Shown piece by piece: positions 6,820 to 16,419 of a stretch of 64,000 nucleotides of DNA. The position numbers were made by a program, and so were the translations under genes. Source of the stretch: CALDTK01 sp041744755 (lineage in GTDB: Bacteria > Bacteroidota > Bacteroidia > Chitinophagales > Saprospiraceae); the NCBI GenBank assembly GCA_041744755.1, contig JBGTKC010000074.1:21090-85089 (forward strand), in the 5' to 3' direction. The notes below the pieces were generated by a model. The model had not been told where the DNA came from. It made no database searches and saw nothing but the letters and a program-made list of their open reading frames with translations. Numbering within the stretch: the stretch's first letter is position 1; each line of letters begins with the position of its first letter.

Positions 6820-9800
6820 CTACTCCGCATACTCCTCCTCCTCAGCATACGCCGCAGCATTATCCGCCGCCCGCAGATCTCGCGCCTTCGCTTGCTCCTT
6901 GGTCAAGACCTGCAGGTCTACGAACGACCGCTGGCCCGTACCGGCCGGGATTCGCTTGCCGACGATGACGTTCTCCTTCAGGCCATTGAGGAAGTCCTGC
7001 TTCGCGCCGATGGCCGCCGTCGATAGCACTTTCGTGGTCTCCTGGAAGCTCGCCGCCGAGATCCAACTCGTCGTACCGAGGCTCGACCGCGTGATGCCCT
7101 GGAGCATCGACGAGGACGTAGCCGGCACCGCGTCGCGGAACTCGACCAACTTCTTGTCCTCGCGCTTCAGCATCGAGTTCTCCTCGCGGAGCTGTCGTAC
7201 GCTGACCAGCTGGCCCGACTTCATCGTCTCCGAGTCGCCGGGTTCGAGGACGAACTTCTTGTCGTAGATCCACTCGTTCTGCTCGGCGAACTCCCACTTC
7301 TCGATCGCCTCCCCCTCGAGGAAGGTCGTGTCGCCGGAGTCCTCGATCAGGATGCGGCGCATCATCTGGCGCACGATGACCTCGATGTGCTTGTTGTTCA
7401 GCGTGATCCCCTGCGAGCGGTAGACCTCCTGGACGCCGTTGACCAGGTAGGTCTGTACGGCAAAAGGTCCTTTGATCATCAGGATGTCGCGCGGCGCGAT
7501 GGCACCGTCACAAAGCGGCGTTCCGGCGCGGATGAAGTCGCCGTCCTGCACGAGGACGTGGCGGCTCAGGCCGACGAGGTACTTGCGCACCTGCCCGTCC
7601 TTGGCCTCGATGATCACCTCGCGGTTGCCGCGCTTGATCTTCGAACCGAAGCTCACCACCCCGTCGATCTCGGTCACCACGGCTGGGTTGCTCGGGTTAC
7701 GGGCCTCGAAGAGCTCCGTCACGCGCGGCAGACCACCGGTGATGTCCTGGATACCGCCGGAGCTACGTGGCATTTTGGCCACGATCTGTCCGACCTCGAT
7801 GGTCTCGCCGTCGCTTACGCTCAGACGTGATCCCACGGGCATGTTGTAGTTGCGCTCCTCGGTGCCGTCGGCGGTGCTGATGCGCACCGTCGGGAGGACT
7901 CGTTTCGCGCCCTTCGACTCGATGATGATCTTCTCCTCCTTACCGGTCTGGTCGTCGCGCTCCGTACGGTACGAGACGCCCGACTCGATATTCTCGAAAT
8001 GAGAGACCCCGGCGAACTCGGAGATGATCACCGAGTTGTACGGATCCCACTCACACATCGTGGCGCCCTTCTCGATGTCCTGGCCCTCCTTGACGAAGAG
8101 CGTCGAACCGTAAGGAACGTGCTGCGTGATGAAGACCTTGCCGGTCTTCGGATCGACGATGCGGACCTCGCCAGTGCGCGAGAGCACGATCTGGGTGTTG
8201 TCGGCGGCACTCTTGGTTTGCACCGTGCGCACGTCGTCGAACTCGATTTTGCCCTGGTACTTGGCGGCGATGCTGGACTCGGTCCGATTCACCGCGGCGA
8301 TACCACCCACGTGGAAAGTACGGAGCGTGAGCTGGGTACCCGGCTCACCGATCGACTGTGCGGCGATAATGCCGACGGCGTCCCCGCGCTCGGCCACGCG
8401 GCCGGTAGCGAGGTTCTTGCCGTAGCACTTGCGACACACGCCGCGGACGGTCTCACACGTGAGGACCGAGCGGATGGTGACGGCTTCGACGCCGATCTTG
8501 TCGATGTACTCGGCCATCTTCGGCGAGATGTACGACCCGGCCGGGAGGATGACCTCGTCGTTCTCGGGGTGCTCGACGTCGTGCAGGAGGTAGCGGCCGT
8601 CGATGCGGCTTTCGAGGCTCTCCACCACTTTGTCACCTTCGCGCAAGGCGGAAGTTTCGATACCGCGAAGGGTGTCGCAGTCCTCCTCCATGATGACGAC
8701 GTCCTGCGCGACGTCGACCAGTCGACGCGTGAGGTAACCGGCGTCGGCCGTCTTGAGGGCCGTGTCCGCCAGACCCTTCCGGGCACCGTGCGTCGAGATG
8801 AAGTACTCCAGTACCGACAGACCATCCACGAAGTTGGACAAGATCGGGTTCTCGATGACGGCAGCGCCGGTGTCACCCGACTTCCGCGGCTTGGCCATCA
8901 GACCCCGCAGTCCACAGAGCTGCTTGATCTGGGCTTGGCTACCACGAGCACCCGAATCGAGCATCATGTACACCGAGTTGAAGCCCTGCTTGTGCTCGCG
9001 CAGCTCGGTCATCAAGTTGGACGTGATGCGGTTGTCCGCATTGTTCCACTTGTCAATCACCTGGTTGTAGCGCTCGTTAGCGGTAATCATACCGGCGTTG
9101 TACGACTCGATGATCTCGTCGACCTCTTCGGTGGCGCGGTCCAAGGTCGCCTGCTTCTTCGACGGGGTGATAAGGTCGCCGAGGTTGAACGAGAGTCCAC
9201 CCTTGAAGGCCCACCCGAAGCCGATCTCCTTGACCTTGTCGAGGAAGATGGCGGTCGTACCGAAGTCGGTGCGGTTGATGATGTTAGCCACGATCCGCTT
9301 CATCGAGCGCTTCGTGAGCAGCTCGTTGACGAACGGTACAGACTCGGGGACGGCCTCGTTGAACATCACGCGACCGACGGTCGTCTCGATGCGCTTCTGG
9401 ACCATCTTCCCGTTCTCGTCCTCCACGCGAACGCGGCAGTTGATGACGGCGTGCAGGTCGATCTGGCCCTCGTCGTAAGCGATGATCACCTCCTCGGCGG
9501 AGTAGAAGTTCCGGCCTTCCCCGCGGACTTTGAGGTCTCCGAGTGAGCGGCGCTCCTTGGTGATGTAATACAGCCCCAGGACCATGTCCTGCGACGGCAG
9601 CGTGATCGGCGAACCGTCCTGCGGGTTGAGCATGTTGTGGCTCGCCAGCATCAGGACCTGTGCCTCGAGGATCGCGCCCTGGCTCAGCGGCACGTGGACC
9701 GCCATCTGGTCACCGTCGAAGTCGGCGTTGAAGGCCGTACAGACGAGCGGGTGCAGTTGGATCGCCTTGCCCTCGATCAGTTTTGGCTGGAAGGCCTGGA

Positions 9801-11145
9801 TCGAGAGACGGTGCAGCGTCGGTGCCCGGTTGAGCAGCACGGGGTGACCCTTGAGGATGTTCTCGAGGATGTCGTAGATCACGGGATCCTTGCGCTCGAC
9901 GAGTTTCTTTGCACTCTTGACCGTCTTCACGATACCGCGCTCGATGAGCTTGCGGATGATGAACGGCTTGAAGAGTTCGGCGGCCATCCCCTGTGGGATA
10001 CCACACTCGTGCAGCTTCAGCGTAGGACCGACAACAATCACCGAACGACCGGAGTAGTCGACGCGCTTACCGAGCAAGTTTTGGCGGAAACGCCCCTGCT
10101 TGCCTTTCAAAATATCGGACAGCGACTTGAGCGGACGCCCACCCTCGGCCTTGACGGCGTTGGATTTGCGGGAGTTATCGAAGAGGCTATCGACCGCCTC
10201 TTGGAGCATGCGCTTCTCGTTGCGCAGGATGACCTCCGGGGCCTTGATCTCGAGCAAACGCTTGAGGCGGTTGTTGCGGATGATGACACGGCGGTACAGG
10301 TCATTGAGGTCGCTCGAGGCAAAACGGCCACCGTCCAGAGGGACGAGCGGTCGAAGCTCCGGCGGGACGACGGGCAGGTAGTGGATGATGGTCCACTCGG
10401 GGCGGTTGTCGCGGCGGGTTTGGCCTTCGCGAAAACTCTCCACTACGCGCAGACGCTTGAGGGCGTCCGACTTACGCTGCTGCGAAGTCTCGGTCGCGGC
10501 TTGGTTGCGCAGGTCGTAGCTGAGTTGATCGAGGTCGAGCGTTGCGAGCAAATCGAAGATCGCGTCGGCGCCCATCTTGGCGACGAACTTGGTCGGGTCC
10601 GAGTCGTCGAGTTGCTGGTTGCCCTCGGGCAGCATGTCGAGGATGTCCAGGTACTCCTCCTCGGTGTAAAGGTCCATCTTCACCACACCGTCTGCCTCCT
10701 TGACGCCGGGGTTGATGACCGCGTAGCGCTCGTAGTAGATGATCGACTCGAGCTTCTTGGTGTTGAGCCCGAGCATGTACCCGATCTTGTTCGGGAGGCT
10801 CTTGAAGAACCAAATGTGCACGACGGGGACCACGAGCTTGATGTGGCCCATGCGCTCGCGACGGACTTTCTTCTCGGTCACCTCGACGCCGCAACGGTCA
10901 CACACGATGCCCTTGTAACGAATACGCTTGTACTTACCGCAGTAGCACTCGTAGTCCTTGACGGGCCCGAAGATGCGCTCGCAGAAAAGGCCATCACGCT
11001 CCGGTTTGTAGGAGCGGTAGTTGATGGTCTCGGGTTTGAGCACTTCGCCGTAGCTGCGCTCGAGTATCTCGTCCGGGCTCGACAGCGTCAACGTGATCGC
11101 GTTGAAGTTTTGATCGAGGACCGGAGTCTTTTTGGATAACGCCAT
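6820..11145 (-). CDS. rpoC: DNA-directed RNA polymerase subunit beta'
   Basis: 1441 residues, typical for Bacteroidota. The N-terminal zinc ribbon (CYCGKYKRIRYKG..CDRCG) and the RQNLLGKRVDYSGRSVIVVGP block are present. The active-site NADFDGD carries the Mg2+ aspartates at residues 475, 477 and 479, and the trigger loop and bridge helix regions (GIIAAQSIGEPGTQLTLRTFHVGG) are intact. It forms the catalytic core with beta. It is separated from rpoB by a 170-bp spacer that holds two structured elements. Its own body contains only chance resemblances to the dispersed motif, inside universally conserved codons. Confidence 0.99.
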   Translation of the reverse strand: MALSKKTPVLDQNFNAITLTLSSPDEILERSYGEVLKPETINYRSYKPERDGLFCERIFGPVKDYECYCGKYKRIRYKGIVCDRCGVEVTEKKVRRERMGHIKLVVPVVHIWFFKSLPNKIGYMLGLNTKKLESIIYYERYAVINPGVKEADGVVKMDLYTEEEYLDILDMLPEGNQQLDDSDPTKFVAKMGADAIFDLLATLDLDQLSYDLRNQAATETSQQRKSDALKRLRVVESFREGQTRRDNRPEWTIIHYLPVVPPELRPLVPLDGGRFASSDLNDLYRRVIIRNNRLKRLLEIKAPEVILRNEKRMLQEAVDSLFDNSRKSNAVKAEGGRPLKSLSDILKGKQGRFRQNLLGKRVDYSGRSVIVVGPTLKLHECGIPQGMAAELFKPFIIRKLIERGIVKTVKSAKKLVERKDPVIYDILENILKGHPVLLNRAPTLHRLSIQAFQPKLIEGKAIQLHPLVCTAFNADFDGDQMAVHVPLSQGAILEAQVLMLASHNMLNPQDGSPITLPSQDMVLGLYYITKERRSLGDLKVRGEGRNFYSAEEVIIAYDEGQIDLHAVINCRVRVEDENGKMVQKRIETTVGRVMFNEAVPESVPFVNELLTKRSMKRIVANIINRTDFGTTAIFLDKVKEIGFGWAFKGGLSFNLGDLITPSKKQATLDRATEEVDEIIESYNAGMITANERYNQVIDKWNNADNRITSNLMTELREHKQGFNSVYMMLDSGARGSQAQIKQLCGLRGLMAKPRKSGDTGAAVIENPILSNFVDGLSVLEYFISTHGARKGLADTALKTADAGYLTRRLVDVAQDVVIMEEDCDTLRGIETSALREGDKVVESLESRIDGRYLLHDVEHPENDEVILPAGSYISPKMAEYIDKIGVEAVTIRSVLTCETVRGVCRKCYGKNLATGRVAERGDAVGIIAAQSIGEPGTQLTLRTFHVGGIAAVNRTESSIAAKYQGKIEFDDVRTVQTKSAADNTQIVLSRTGEVRIVDPKTGKVFITQHVPYGSTLFVKEGQDIEKGATMCEWDPYNSVIISEFAGVSHFENIESGVSYRTERDDQTGKEEKIIIESKGAKRVLPTVRISTADGTEERNYNMPVGSRLSVSDGETIEVGQIVAKMPRSSGGIQDITGGLPRVTELFEARNPSNPAVVTEIDGVVSFGSKIKRGNREVIIEAKDGQVRKYLVGLSRHVLVQDGDFIRAGTPLCDGAIAPRDILMIKGPFAVQTYLVNGVQEVYRSQGITLNNKHIEVIVRQMMRRILIEDSGDTTFLEGEAIEKWEFAEQNEWIYDKKFVLEPGDSETMKSGQLVSVRQLREENSMLKREDKKLVEFRDAVPATSSSMLQGITRSSLGTTSWISAASFQETTKVLSTAAIGAKQDFLNGLKENVIVGKRIPAGTGQRSFVDLQVLTKEQAKARDLRAADNAAAYAEEEEYAE

Positions 11146-11210
11146 TGTCTTGTTTAATGCCCCCGCCGAGGCGAGGGGTGAAGGCCGATCCCATTGGATG
11201 GACCTAATAT

Positions 11211-11225
11211 GTTTTGCCGGAAGGC
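11211..11225 (+). repeat. Dispersed mini-hairpin, copy 8 (inverted pair with copy 9)
   Basis: Exact GTTTTGCCGGAAGGC with a GGAA loop, in the rpoB-rpoC spacer. Its last three bases are shared with the facing copy 9. Confidence 0.85.
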
Positions 11226-11237
11226 TTTCGCCAAAAC
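11223..11237 (-). repeat. Dispersed mini-hairpin, copy 9 (inverted pair with copy 8)
   Basis: Exact GTTTTGGCGAAAGCC on the minus strand, overlapping copy 8 head to head. The whole 27-bp block is an imperfect palindrome with GTTTTG/CAAAAC ends. Confidence 0.85.
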
Positions 11238-11246
11238 GGTTGGAAC

Positions 11247-11273
11247 GGGGAGTTGAAGCGAATCCAACTCCCC
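11247..11273 (-). promoter_or_regulatory. Stem-loop in the rpoB-rpoC spacer
   Basis: GGGGAGTTG at 11247-11255 pairs perfectly with CAACTCCCC at 11265-11273 (9-bp stem, 9-nt loop), 43 bp after the rpoB stop. There is no U-tract, so an RNA processing or pausing site is more likely than a full terminator. It directly precedes the inverted hairpin pair in the transcript. Confidence 0.6.
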
Positions 11274-11315
11274 AATCCTTATCCTAACGAGCTCCTCTTT
11301 CGGAGGCCGCAGGGA

Positions 11316-14300
11316 CTACTGCTCGAACTTGATGTCCAACGCCAGTCCCCGCAACTCGTGAACGAGTACGTTGAAGGACTCCGGGATACCTGGCTCCGGG
11401 AGGTTGTCCCCCTTGACGATCGCCTCGTAGGCTTTCGCACGACCCTGGATGTCGTCCGACTTGATCGTGAGGAGCTCCTGTAGGATGTTCGAGGCACCGA
11501 AGGCTTCGAGGGCCCAGACCTCCATCTCGCCGAAGCGCTGTCCACCGAACTGTGCCTTACCACCCAGCGGCTGCTGCGTGATGAGCGAGTACGGTCCGAT
11601 CGAACGTGCGTGCATCTTGTCGTCCACCATGTGGCTGAGCTTGAGCATGTAGATCACACCGACCGTGGCCCGCTGGTGGAAACGGTCGCCCGTCTCGCCG
11701 TCGTGGAGGAAGGTCTGACCGAGGCTCGGCAGGTTGGCCTTCTGGATGTACTCCTCGATCTCCTCCTGGCTCGCGCCGTCGAAGATTGGGGTCCCGAAGG
11801 TCATCCCGAGCTTCTCGCCCGCCCACCCGAGCACCGTCTCGAAGATCTGCCCGAGGTTCATACGGCTCGGTACACCCAGCGGGTTGAGCACGATGTCGAC
11901 CGGTGTGCCATCCTCGAGGAAGGGCATGTCCTCCTGGCGAACGATCCGCGATACGATTCCTTTATTGCCGTGGCGACCGGCGAGCTTGTCACCCACCTTC
12001 AGCTTGCGCTTCTTGGCGAGGTACACTTTGGCGAGCTTGAGCACGCCGGCGGGGAGCTCGTCTCCGATGGAGATGTTGAACTTCTCGCGCTTATAGCGAC
12101 CGACCTCCTCGTTGTACTTGATGTTGAAGTTGTGCAGCAGGCGGCTGATCAACTGGTTGTCCTCCTCCTTCGTGGTCCAGCCCGAGTAGTCGGCCTTGAG
12201 GACGTCGATGTTGCGTAAGACCTCCATCGTGTACTTCGCACCCTTCGGCACAATCTCCTCGCCGTAGATATCCTTGACGCCCTGCGACACGCGGCCGCGG
12301 ACGATGTTGGAGAGCTTGTCCACGAGGACGGTCCGGACTTCGTTGACGCGCACGGCGTGCTCGTCGTCGAGGCGCGAGAGAAGTTCTTTCTCCTGCTCCT
12401 TCTGGTCCTTGTCCTTCTTTGCGCGGGCGAAGAGTTGCTTGTCGATGATGACACCCTTCACGCTCGGAGCGGCTTTTAGCGAAGCGTCTTTGACGTCGCC
12501 TGCCTTGTCGCCGAAGATGGCGCGGAGCAGCTTCTCCTCCGGTGTTGGGTCAGACTCGCCCTTCGGCGTGATCTTGCCGATGATGATGTCGCCCTCCTGT
12601 ACCCAGGCGCCGATGCGGATGATACCGTTCTCGTCGAGGTCCTTGGTGGCCTCCTCGGAGACGTTCGGGATGTCGTTGGTGAGCTCTTCCTCGCCGAGCT
12701 TGGTGTCGCGCACGTCGAGTTCGAAGTGCTCGATGTGGATCGACGTGAAGATGTCCTCGCGCACAACGCGCTCCGAGAGCACGATGGCGTCCTCGAAGTT
12801 GTAGCCTTTCCAAGGCATGAAGGCGACCTTCAGGTTTTGGCCCAGAGCCAACTCCCCCTTATCGGTTGCGTAGCCGTCGCAGAGCAAGCTTCCTTCCTTC
12901 ACGCGGTCACCCTTGCGGACGATTGGCTTGAGGTTGATACAGGTGCCCTGGTTGGTACGAAGGAATTTGGTCAGCGTGTAGGTCTTCGAGTCACCCTCGA
13001 AACTCACGAGTTGGTCCTGCTCCGAGCGCTCGTAACGGATCGTGATCTGGTTGGCGTCCACGTACTCCACTACCCCATCCCCTTCGGCGTTGATGAGCAT
13101 ACGGGAGTCCTGGGCCACCTTGGCTTCGAGGCCCGTACCCACGATCGGGGCAGCTGGGCGGAGAAGCGGTACGGCCTGGCGCTGCATGTTTGAACCCATC
13201 AGGGCACGGTTGGCGTCATCGTTCTCGAGGAAGGGGATGAGCGAGGCAGACACACCGACAATCTGGTTCGGGGCGACGTCCATGTACTCGATCTCCTCCG
13301 GCTCCAGCACGGGGAATTCACCGTGCTCGCGGCAGGCCACGCGGGCCGTCTGGAAGACACCCGTATCACCATCGATAACGGCGTTTGCCTGGGCAATCTT
13401 GAGGTAGTCCTCCCCTTCGGCGCTGAGGTACTCGACCTCACCAGCGACGTCGACCTTGCCCTCGATCACCTGGCGGTAAGGCGTCTCGAGGAAGCCCATC
13501 TTGTTGACCTTGGCGTGCACGCAGAGCGTCGAGATGAGACCGATGTTCGGTCCCTCCGGCGTCTCGATCGTGCAGAGGCGACCGTAGTGAGAATAGTGTA
13601 CGTCACGCACCTCGAAGCCGGCGCGCTCACGCGACAGACCGCCCGGCCCGAGTGCCGAGATCCGGCGCTTGTGGGTGATCTCCGAAAGTGGGTTGGTCTG
13701 ATCGAGGAACTGCGACAGCTGGCTCGTTCCGAAAAAGGAGTTGATGACGCTCGACAGCGTACGGGCGTTGATAAGGTCCACTGGCGTGAAAACCTCGTTG
13801 TCCCGCACGTTCATCCGCTCGCGGATCGTACGGGCCATACGGGCGAGACCGACGCCGAACTGGGCGTAGAGCTGCTCGCCCACCGTGCGGACGCGACGGT
13901 TCGACAGGTGGTCGATGTCGTCGATCTCGGCGTTCTGGTTCATCAGTCCGACGAGGTACTTCACGATGGAGATGATGTCCTCCTTCGTGAGCACGAGCGT
14001 GTCACCGGCGGCGTCGTTGCCCAGCTTGCGGTTGATCTTGTAGCGGCCGACCTCGCCGAGGTTATAGCGCTTGTCACTGAAGAACAGCTTGTCGATGATC
14101 CCGCGGGCGGTGTCATCGTCGGGTGGCTCGGTGCCACGCAGCTGCTTGTAGATATAGTTGACTGCCTCAATTTCCGAGCTGGTCGGATCTTTCTGCAGGG
14201 TGTTGTAGATGATGGTGTAGTCTTGTCCGACTTCGGACTTCTGGAGGACGACACGCTCGATGCCCGAGTCGAGCACCTTCTCGATCGCCTCGTCGTCGAG

Positions 14301-15140
14301 GATCTGATCGCGCTCGAGGATGATCTCGTTGCGCTCGATCGTGACCACCTCACCGGTGTCCTCGTCGACGAAGTCCTCCGTCCATGAGCGAAGCACGCGG
14401 GCGGCGAGCTTGCGGCCATGTGACTTCTCGAGCTCCTTGCGGGTCGCCTTGACCTCGTCCGACAGGTCGAACAGGGTCAGGATGTCCTGGTCGGTCGCGA
14501 AGCCGATCGAACGCAGCAGGGTCGTGACCGGAAACTTCTTCTTACGGTCGATGTAAGCGTACATCACCGTGTTGATGTCGGTGGCAAACTCCATCCACGC
14601 CCCCTTAAACGGGATGACGCGGGCCGAGTACAGCTTCGAGCCGTTCGGGTGGTAGTTTAGCCCGAAGAACACGCCAGGCGAGCGGTGGAGCTGGCTCACG
14701 ATCACACGTTCGGCACCATTGATGATGAACGTGCCCTTGGGCGTCATGTATGGGATGTTCCCGAGGAAGACATCCTGGACGATCGTCTGGAAGTCGATGT
14801 GCTCCGGATCGTTACACGACAGGCGCAGTTTTGCCTTGAGCGGCACCGAGTAGCTTAGCCCGCGGTGGATACACTCATCCAGCGAGTAGCGCGGAGGGTC
14901 AATATAATAGTCGAGGAACTCGAGATTGAATATGCTACGCGTGTCGGAGATCGGGAAATTCTCCTTGAAGACGCGCGAAAGGCCTTCGAGGTGACGATTC
15001 TCGGGAGTGGTCTCGAGCTGGAAAAATTCTTGAAAGCTCGCGAGCTGAATACCGAGGAGATCGGGGTAAGCGGGTGCGAGCTTAATTTTTCCGAAGTTGT
15101 AGCGCTCGGGGGTAGACCCAAGCTGGCCATTGGTAACCAT
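11316..15140 (-). CDS. rpoB: DNA-directed RNA polymerase subunit beta
   Basis: 1274 residues, normal length. Conserved blocks include FIINGAERVIVSQLHRSPGVFF, the rifampicin-region FFGTSQLSQFLDQTNPLSEITHKRRISALGPGGL with the wild-type residues of sensitive enzymes, GYNFEDAIVLSERVVREDIFTSIHIE, and the C-terminal GGKAQFGGQRFGEMEVWALEAFGA. It assembles with beta', alpha and omega. It lies downstream of rplL but after a 243-bp spacer containing a stem-loop and a TAATTTTG promoter-like box. Confidence 0.99.
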   Translation of the reverse strand: MVTNGQLGSTPERYNFGKIKLAPAYPDLLGIQLASFQEFFQLETTPENRHLEGLSRVFKENFPISDTRSIFNLEFLDYYIDPPRYSLDECIHRGLSYSVPLKAKLRLSCNDPEHIDFQTIVQDVFLGNIPYMTPKGTFIINGAERVIVSQLHRSPGVFFGLNYHPNGSKLYSARVIPFKGAWMEFATDINTVMYAYIDRKKKFPVTTLLRSIGFATDQDILTLFDLSDEVKATRKELEKSHGRKLAARVLRSWTEDFVDEDTGEVVTIERNEIILERDQILDDEAIEKVLDSGIERVVLQKSEVGQDYTIIYNTLQKDPTSSEIEAVNYIYKQLRGTEPPDDDTARGIIDKLFFSDKRYNLGEVGRYKINRKLGNDAAGDTLVLTKEDIISIVKYLVGLMNQNAEIDDIDHLSNRRVRTVGEQLYAQFGVGLARMARTIRERMNVRDNEVFTPVDLINARTLSSVINSFFGTSQLSQFLDQTNPLSEITHKRRISALGPGGLSRERAGFEVRDVHYSHYGRLCTIETPEGPNIGLISTLCVHAKVNKMGFLETPYRQVIEGKVDVAGEVEYLSAEGEDYLKIAQANAVIDGDTGVFQTARVACREHGEFPVLEPEEIEYMDVAPNQIVGVSASLIPFLENDDANRALMGSNMQRQAVPLLRPAAPIVGTGLEAKVAQDSRMLINAEGDGVVEYVDANQITIRYERSEQDQLVSFEGDSKTYTLTKFLRTNQGTCINLKPIVRKGDRVKEGSLLCDGYATDKGELALGQNLKVAFMPWKGYNFEDAIVLSERVVREDIFTSIHIEHFELDVRDTKLGEEELTNDIPNVSEEATKDLDENGIIRIGAWVQEGDIIIGKITPKGESDPTPEEKLLRAIFGDKAGDVKDASLKAAPSVKGVIIDKQLFARAKKDKDQKEQEKELLSRLDDEHAVRVNEVRTVLVDKLSNIVRGRVSQGVKDIYGEEIVPKGAKYTMEVLRNIDVLKADYSGWTTKEEDNQLISRLLHNFNIKYNEEVGRYKREKFNISIGDELPAGVLKLAKVYLAKKRKLKVGDKLAGRHGNKGIVSRIVRQEDMPFLEDGTPVDIVLNPLGVPSRMNLGQIFETVLGWAGEKLGMTFGTPIFDGASQEEIEEYIQKANLPSLGQTFLHDGETGDRFHQRATVGVIYMLKLSHMVDDKMHARSIGPYSLITQQPLGGKAQFGGQRFGEMEVWALEAFGASNILQELLTIKSDDIQGRAKAYEAIVKGDNLPEPGIPESFNVLVHELRGLALDIKFEQ

Positions 15141-15216
15141 GCGGAATAAGCTTAAAATGCGAGGAAAGAGCCGAGTGTCGGGGGCGAGACAGGCGGCCGG
15201 AGGCGCTAAGGCGGCG

Positions 15217-15224
15217 CAAAATTA
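15217..15224 (-). promoter_or_regulatory. Candidate -7 box (TAATTTTG) for rpoB-rpoC
   Basis: The minus strand reads TAATTTTG, a perfect match to the Bacteroidota TAnnTTTG element, 77 bp before the rpoB start. No convincing -33 TTTG is visible at the right distance. Confidence 0.45.
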
Positions 15225-15266
15225 CACCGAATGGCCGAAACGATGGGGCATATATAACGATAGGCC

Positions 15267-15290
15267 GGGCCTAGGGATGTCCCTAGACCC
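15267..15290 (-). terminator. Stem-loop between rplL and rpoB (attenuator candidate)
   Basis: GGGC-CTAGGGA and TCCCTAG-ACCC (15267-15290) form a stem of 10-11 bp with a 2-4 nt loop, about 95 bp after the rplL stop. No U-tract follows. E. coli has an attenuator at the equivalent place, so a role in setting the ribosomal-protein to polymerase ratio is a reasonable inference. Confidence 0.5.
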
Positions 15291-15383
15291 AGCCTGAGCG
15301 TTAATTCTATGTCAATTGAGGGGTTGGCCTGCGGGAGGCATAGAATCGGGGTGTCAGTGAGGAGAGAAGTTGCCGGGGGTGAA

Positions 15384-15767
15384 TTACTTCACCTCCACCG
15401 AAGCTCCGACGGCCTCGAGGGCGGTCTTGAGGCTTTCGGCTTCCTCCTTGCTTACACCTTCCTTGACGACGGCCGGAGCCGAGTCGACGAGGTCCTTAGC
15501 CTCTTTGAGACCGAGACCTAGGAGGCCCTTGATCTCCTTAACGACACCGAGCTTCGCGCCACCGGCGGAAGTTAGAGTGACGGTGAATTCGGTCTGCTCA
15601 GCGGCGACGGCCTCGCCGCTGTCTCCTCCGCCTCCGGAGGATGCGACGGCCACAGCGGCTGCTGCTGGCTCAATGCCGTACTCATCCTTGAGGATGGTGG
15701 CGAGCTCGCTCACGTCTTTGACGGTGAGGTTGACGAGCTGCTCGGCGAGTTGTTTTAGATCTGCCAT
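15384..15767 (-). CDS. rplL: Ribosomal protein bL12 (L7/L12)
   Basis: 127 residues from the ATG at 15767 (MADLKQLAEQLVNL); a TTG three codons upstream is less likely. The N-terminal dimerisation helix, the Ala/Gly-rich hinge (AAAAVAVASSGGGG) and the C-terminal domain EKTEFTVTL-like / LGLKEAKDLVDSAP / VKEGVSKEEAES are all present. It forms the stalk with bL10 and recruits translation factors. It is 92 bp downstream of rplJ. Confidence 0.98.
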   Translation of the reverse strand: MADLKQLAEQLVNLTVKDVSELATILKDEYGIEPAAAAVAVASSGGGGDSGEAVAAEQTEFTVTLTSAGGAKLGVVKEIKGLLGLGLKEAKDLVDSAPAVVKEGVSKEEAESLKTALEAVGASVEVK

Positions 15768-15859
15768 GATGGACAATTTTTAATGCTACGCGTGAAGGAA
15801 AAGAAGCACGGTTAGCTTGGAAGCCTTAGGAAATGGGGTGTATAGAGTTCGACTGCGAT

Positions 15860-16393
15860 TTACGCTGCCTCGCCGCGCTGCTCGAGCGTCTTGAGGAGGC
15901 CGCTGATCGTCTGGCCACCCGACTGAAGGGCGCCGAGCACGTTCTTGATCGGACTCTGCAGCAGAAGGATCACATCGCCGAGGAGTTCCTCTTTCGACTT
16001 GATCTTCGTCAGGGCGTCCAACTGGTCGTCGCCGACGTAGATGGCGCTCCCGATGTAGGCTGCTTTCAAAAGCGGCTTAGCGTGAGTTTTGCGGAAAGCC
16101 TTGATCAGCGACGCGGGGGCTTTGGCATTTTCCGTAAACATGATCGCCGATGGGCCTTTCAGCGCCTCGTAGATCTCGTCGAGATTGCGCTCCTCAGCCA
16201 CGGCCTCGAGGGCCTTGCGGGCGAGGGTGTTCTTGACGACCTGCATCGTGACACCCACCTTGTACGCCTCCGCGCGGAGGGCGTTGGAATCGGCGACACT
16301 CATCTTGGAGGCGTCGGCGATGTAGAAGTACTCAGCCTCGGCGAACTTCACCTTCAGTGACTCGAGGACGTCGTTTTTCTCTGTTCTGGTCAT
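15860..16393 (-). CDS. rplJ: Ribosomal protein uL10
   Basis: 177 residues, beginning MTRTEKNDVLESLKVKFAEAEYFYIADASKMSVADSNALR. It anchors the bL12 stalk to 23S rRNA. The gap to rplA is only 26 bp, so there is no room for the long L10-binding autoregulatory leader known from E. coli. The stretch KAFRKTHAKPL (16086-16100) resembles the dispersed motif but breaks its pairing rule, so I do not count it. Confidence 0.98.
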   Translation of the reverse strand: MTRTEKNDVLESLKVKFAEAEYFYIADASKMSVADSNALRAEAYKVGVTMQVVKNTLARKALEAVAEERNLDEIYEALKGPSAIMFTENAKAPASLIKAFRKTHAKPLLKAAYIGSAIYVGDDQLDALTKIKSKEELLGDVILLLQSPIKNVLGALQSGGQTISGLLKTLEQRGEAA

Positions 16394-16419
16394 GAGAATT
16401 GCGTTTTGAGAGTCACCGA

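Noticed and set aside
10078..10092. GTTTTGGCGGAAACG in rpoC
   Set aside because: It lies in the universally conserved RQNLLGK codons and breaks the arm pairing, so it is a chance resemblance to the dispersed element.
7999..11139. Two long plus-strand open frames (515 and 500 codons) antisense to rpoC
   Set aside because: They mirror codon 3 of the GC-rich rpoC frame, have Val/Leu/Asp/His-rich composition without any domain, and rpoC is unambiguous.
16086..16100. GTTTTGCGGAAAGCC in rplJ
   Set aside because: The arms GCG/GCC do not pair as required; it may be a decayed copy but cannot be distinguished from chance.
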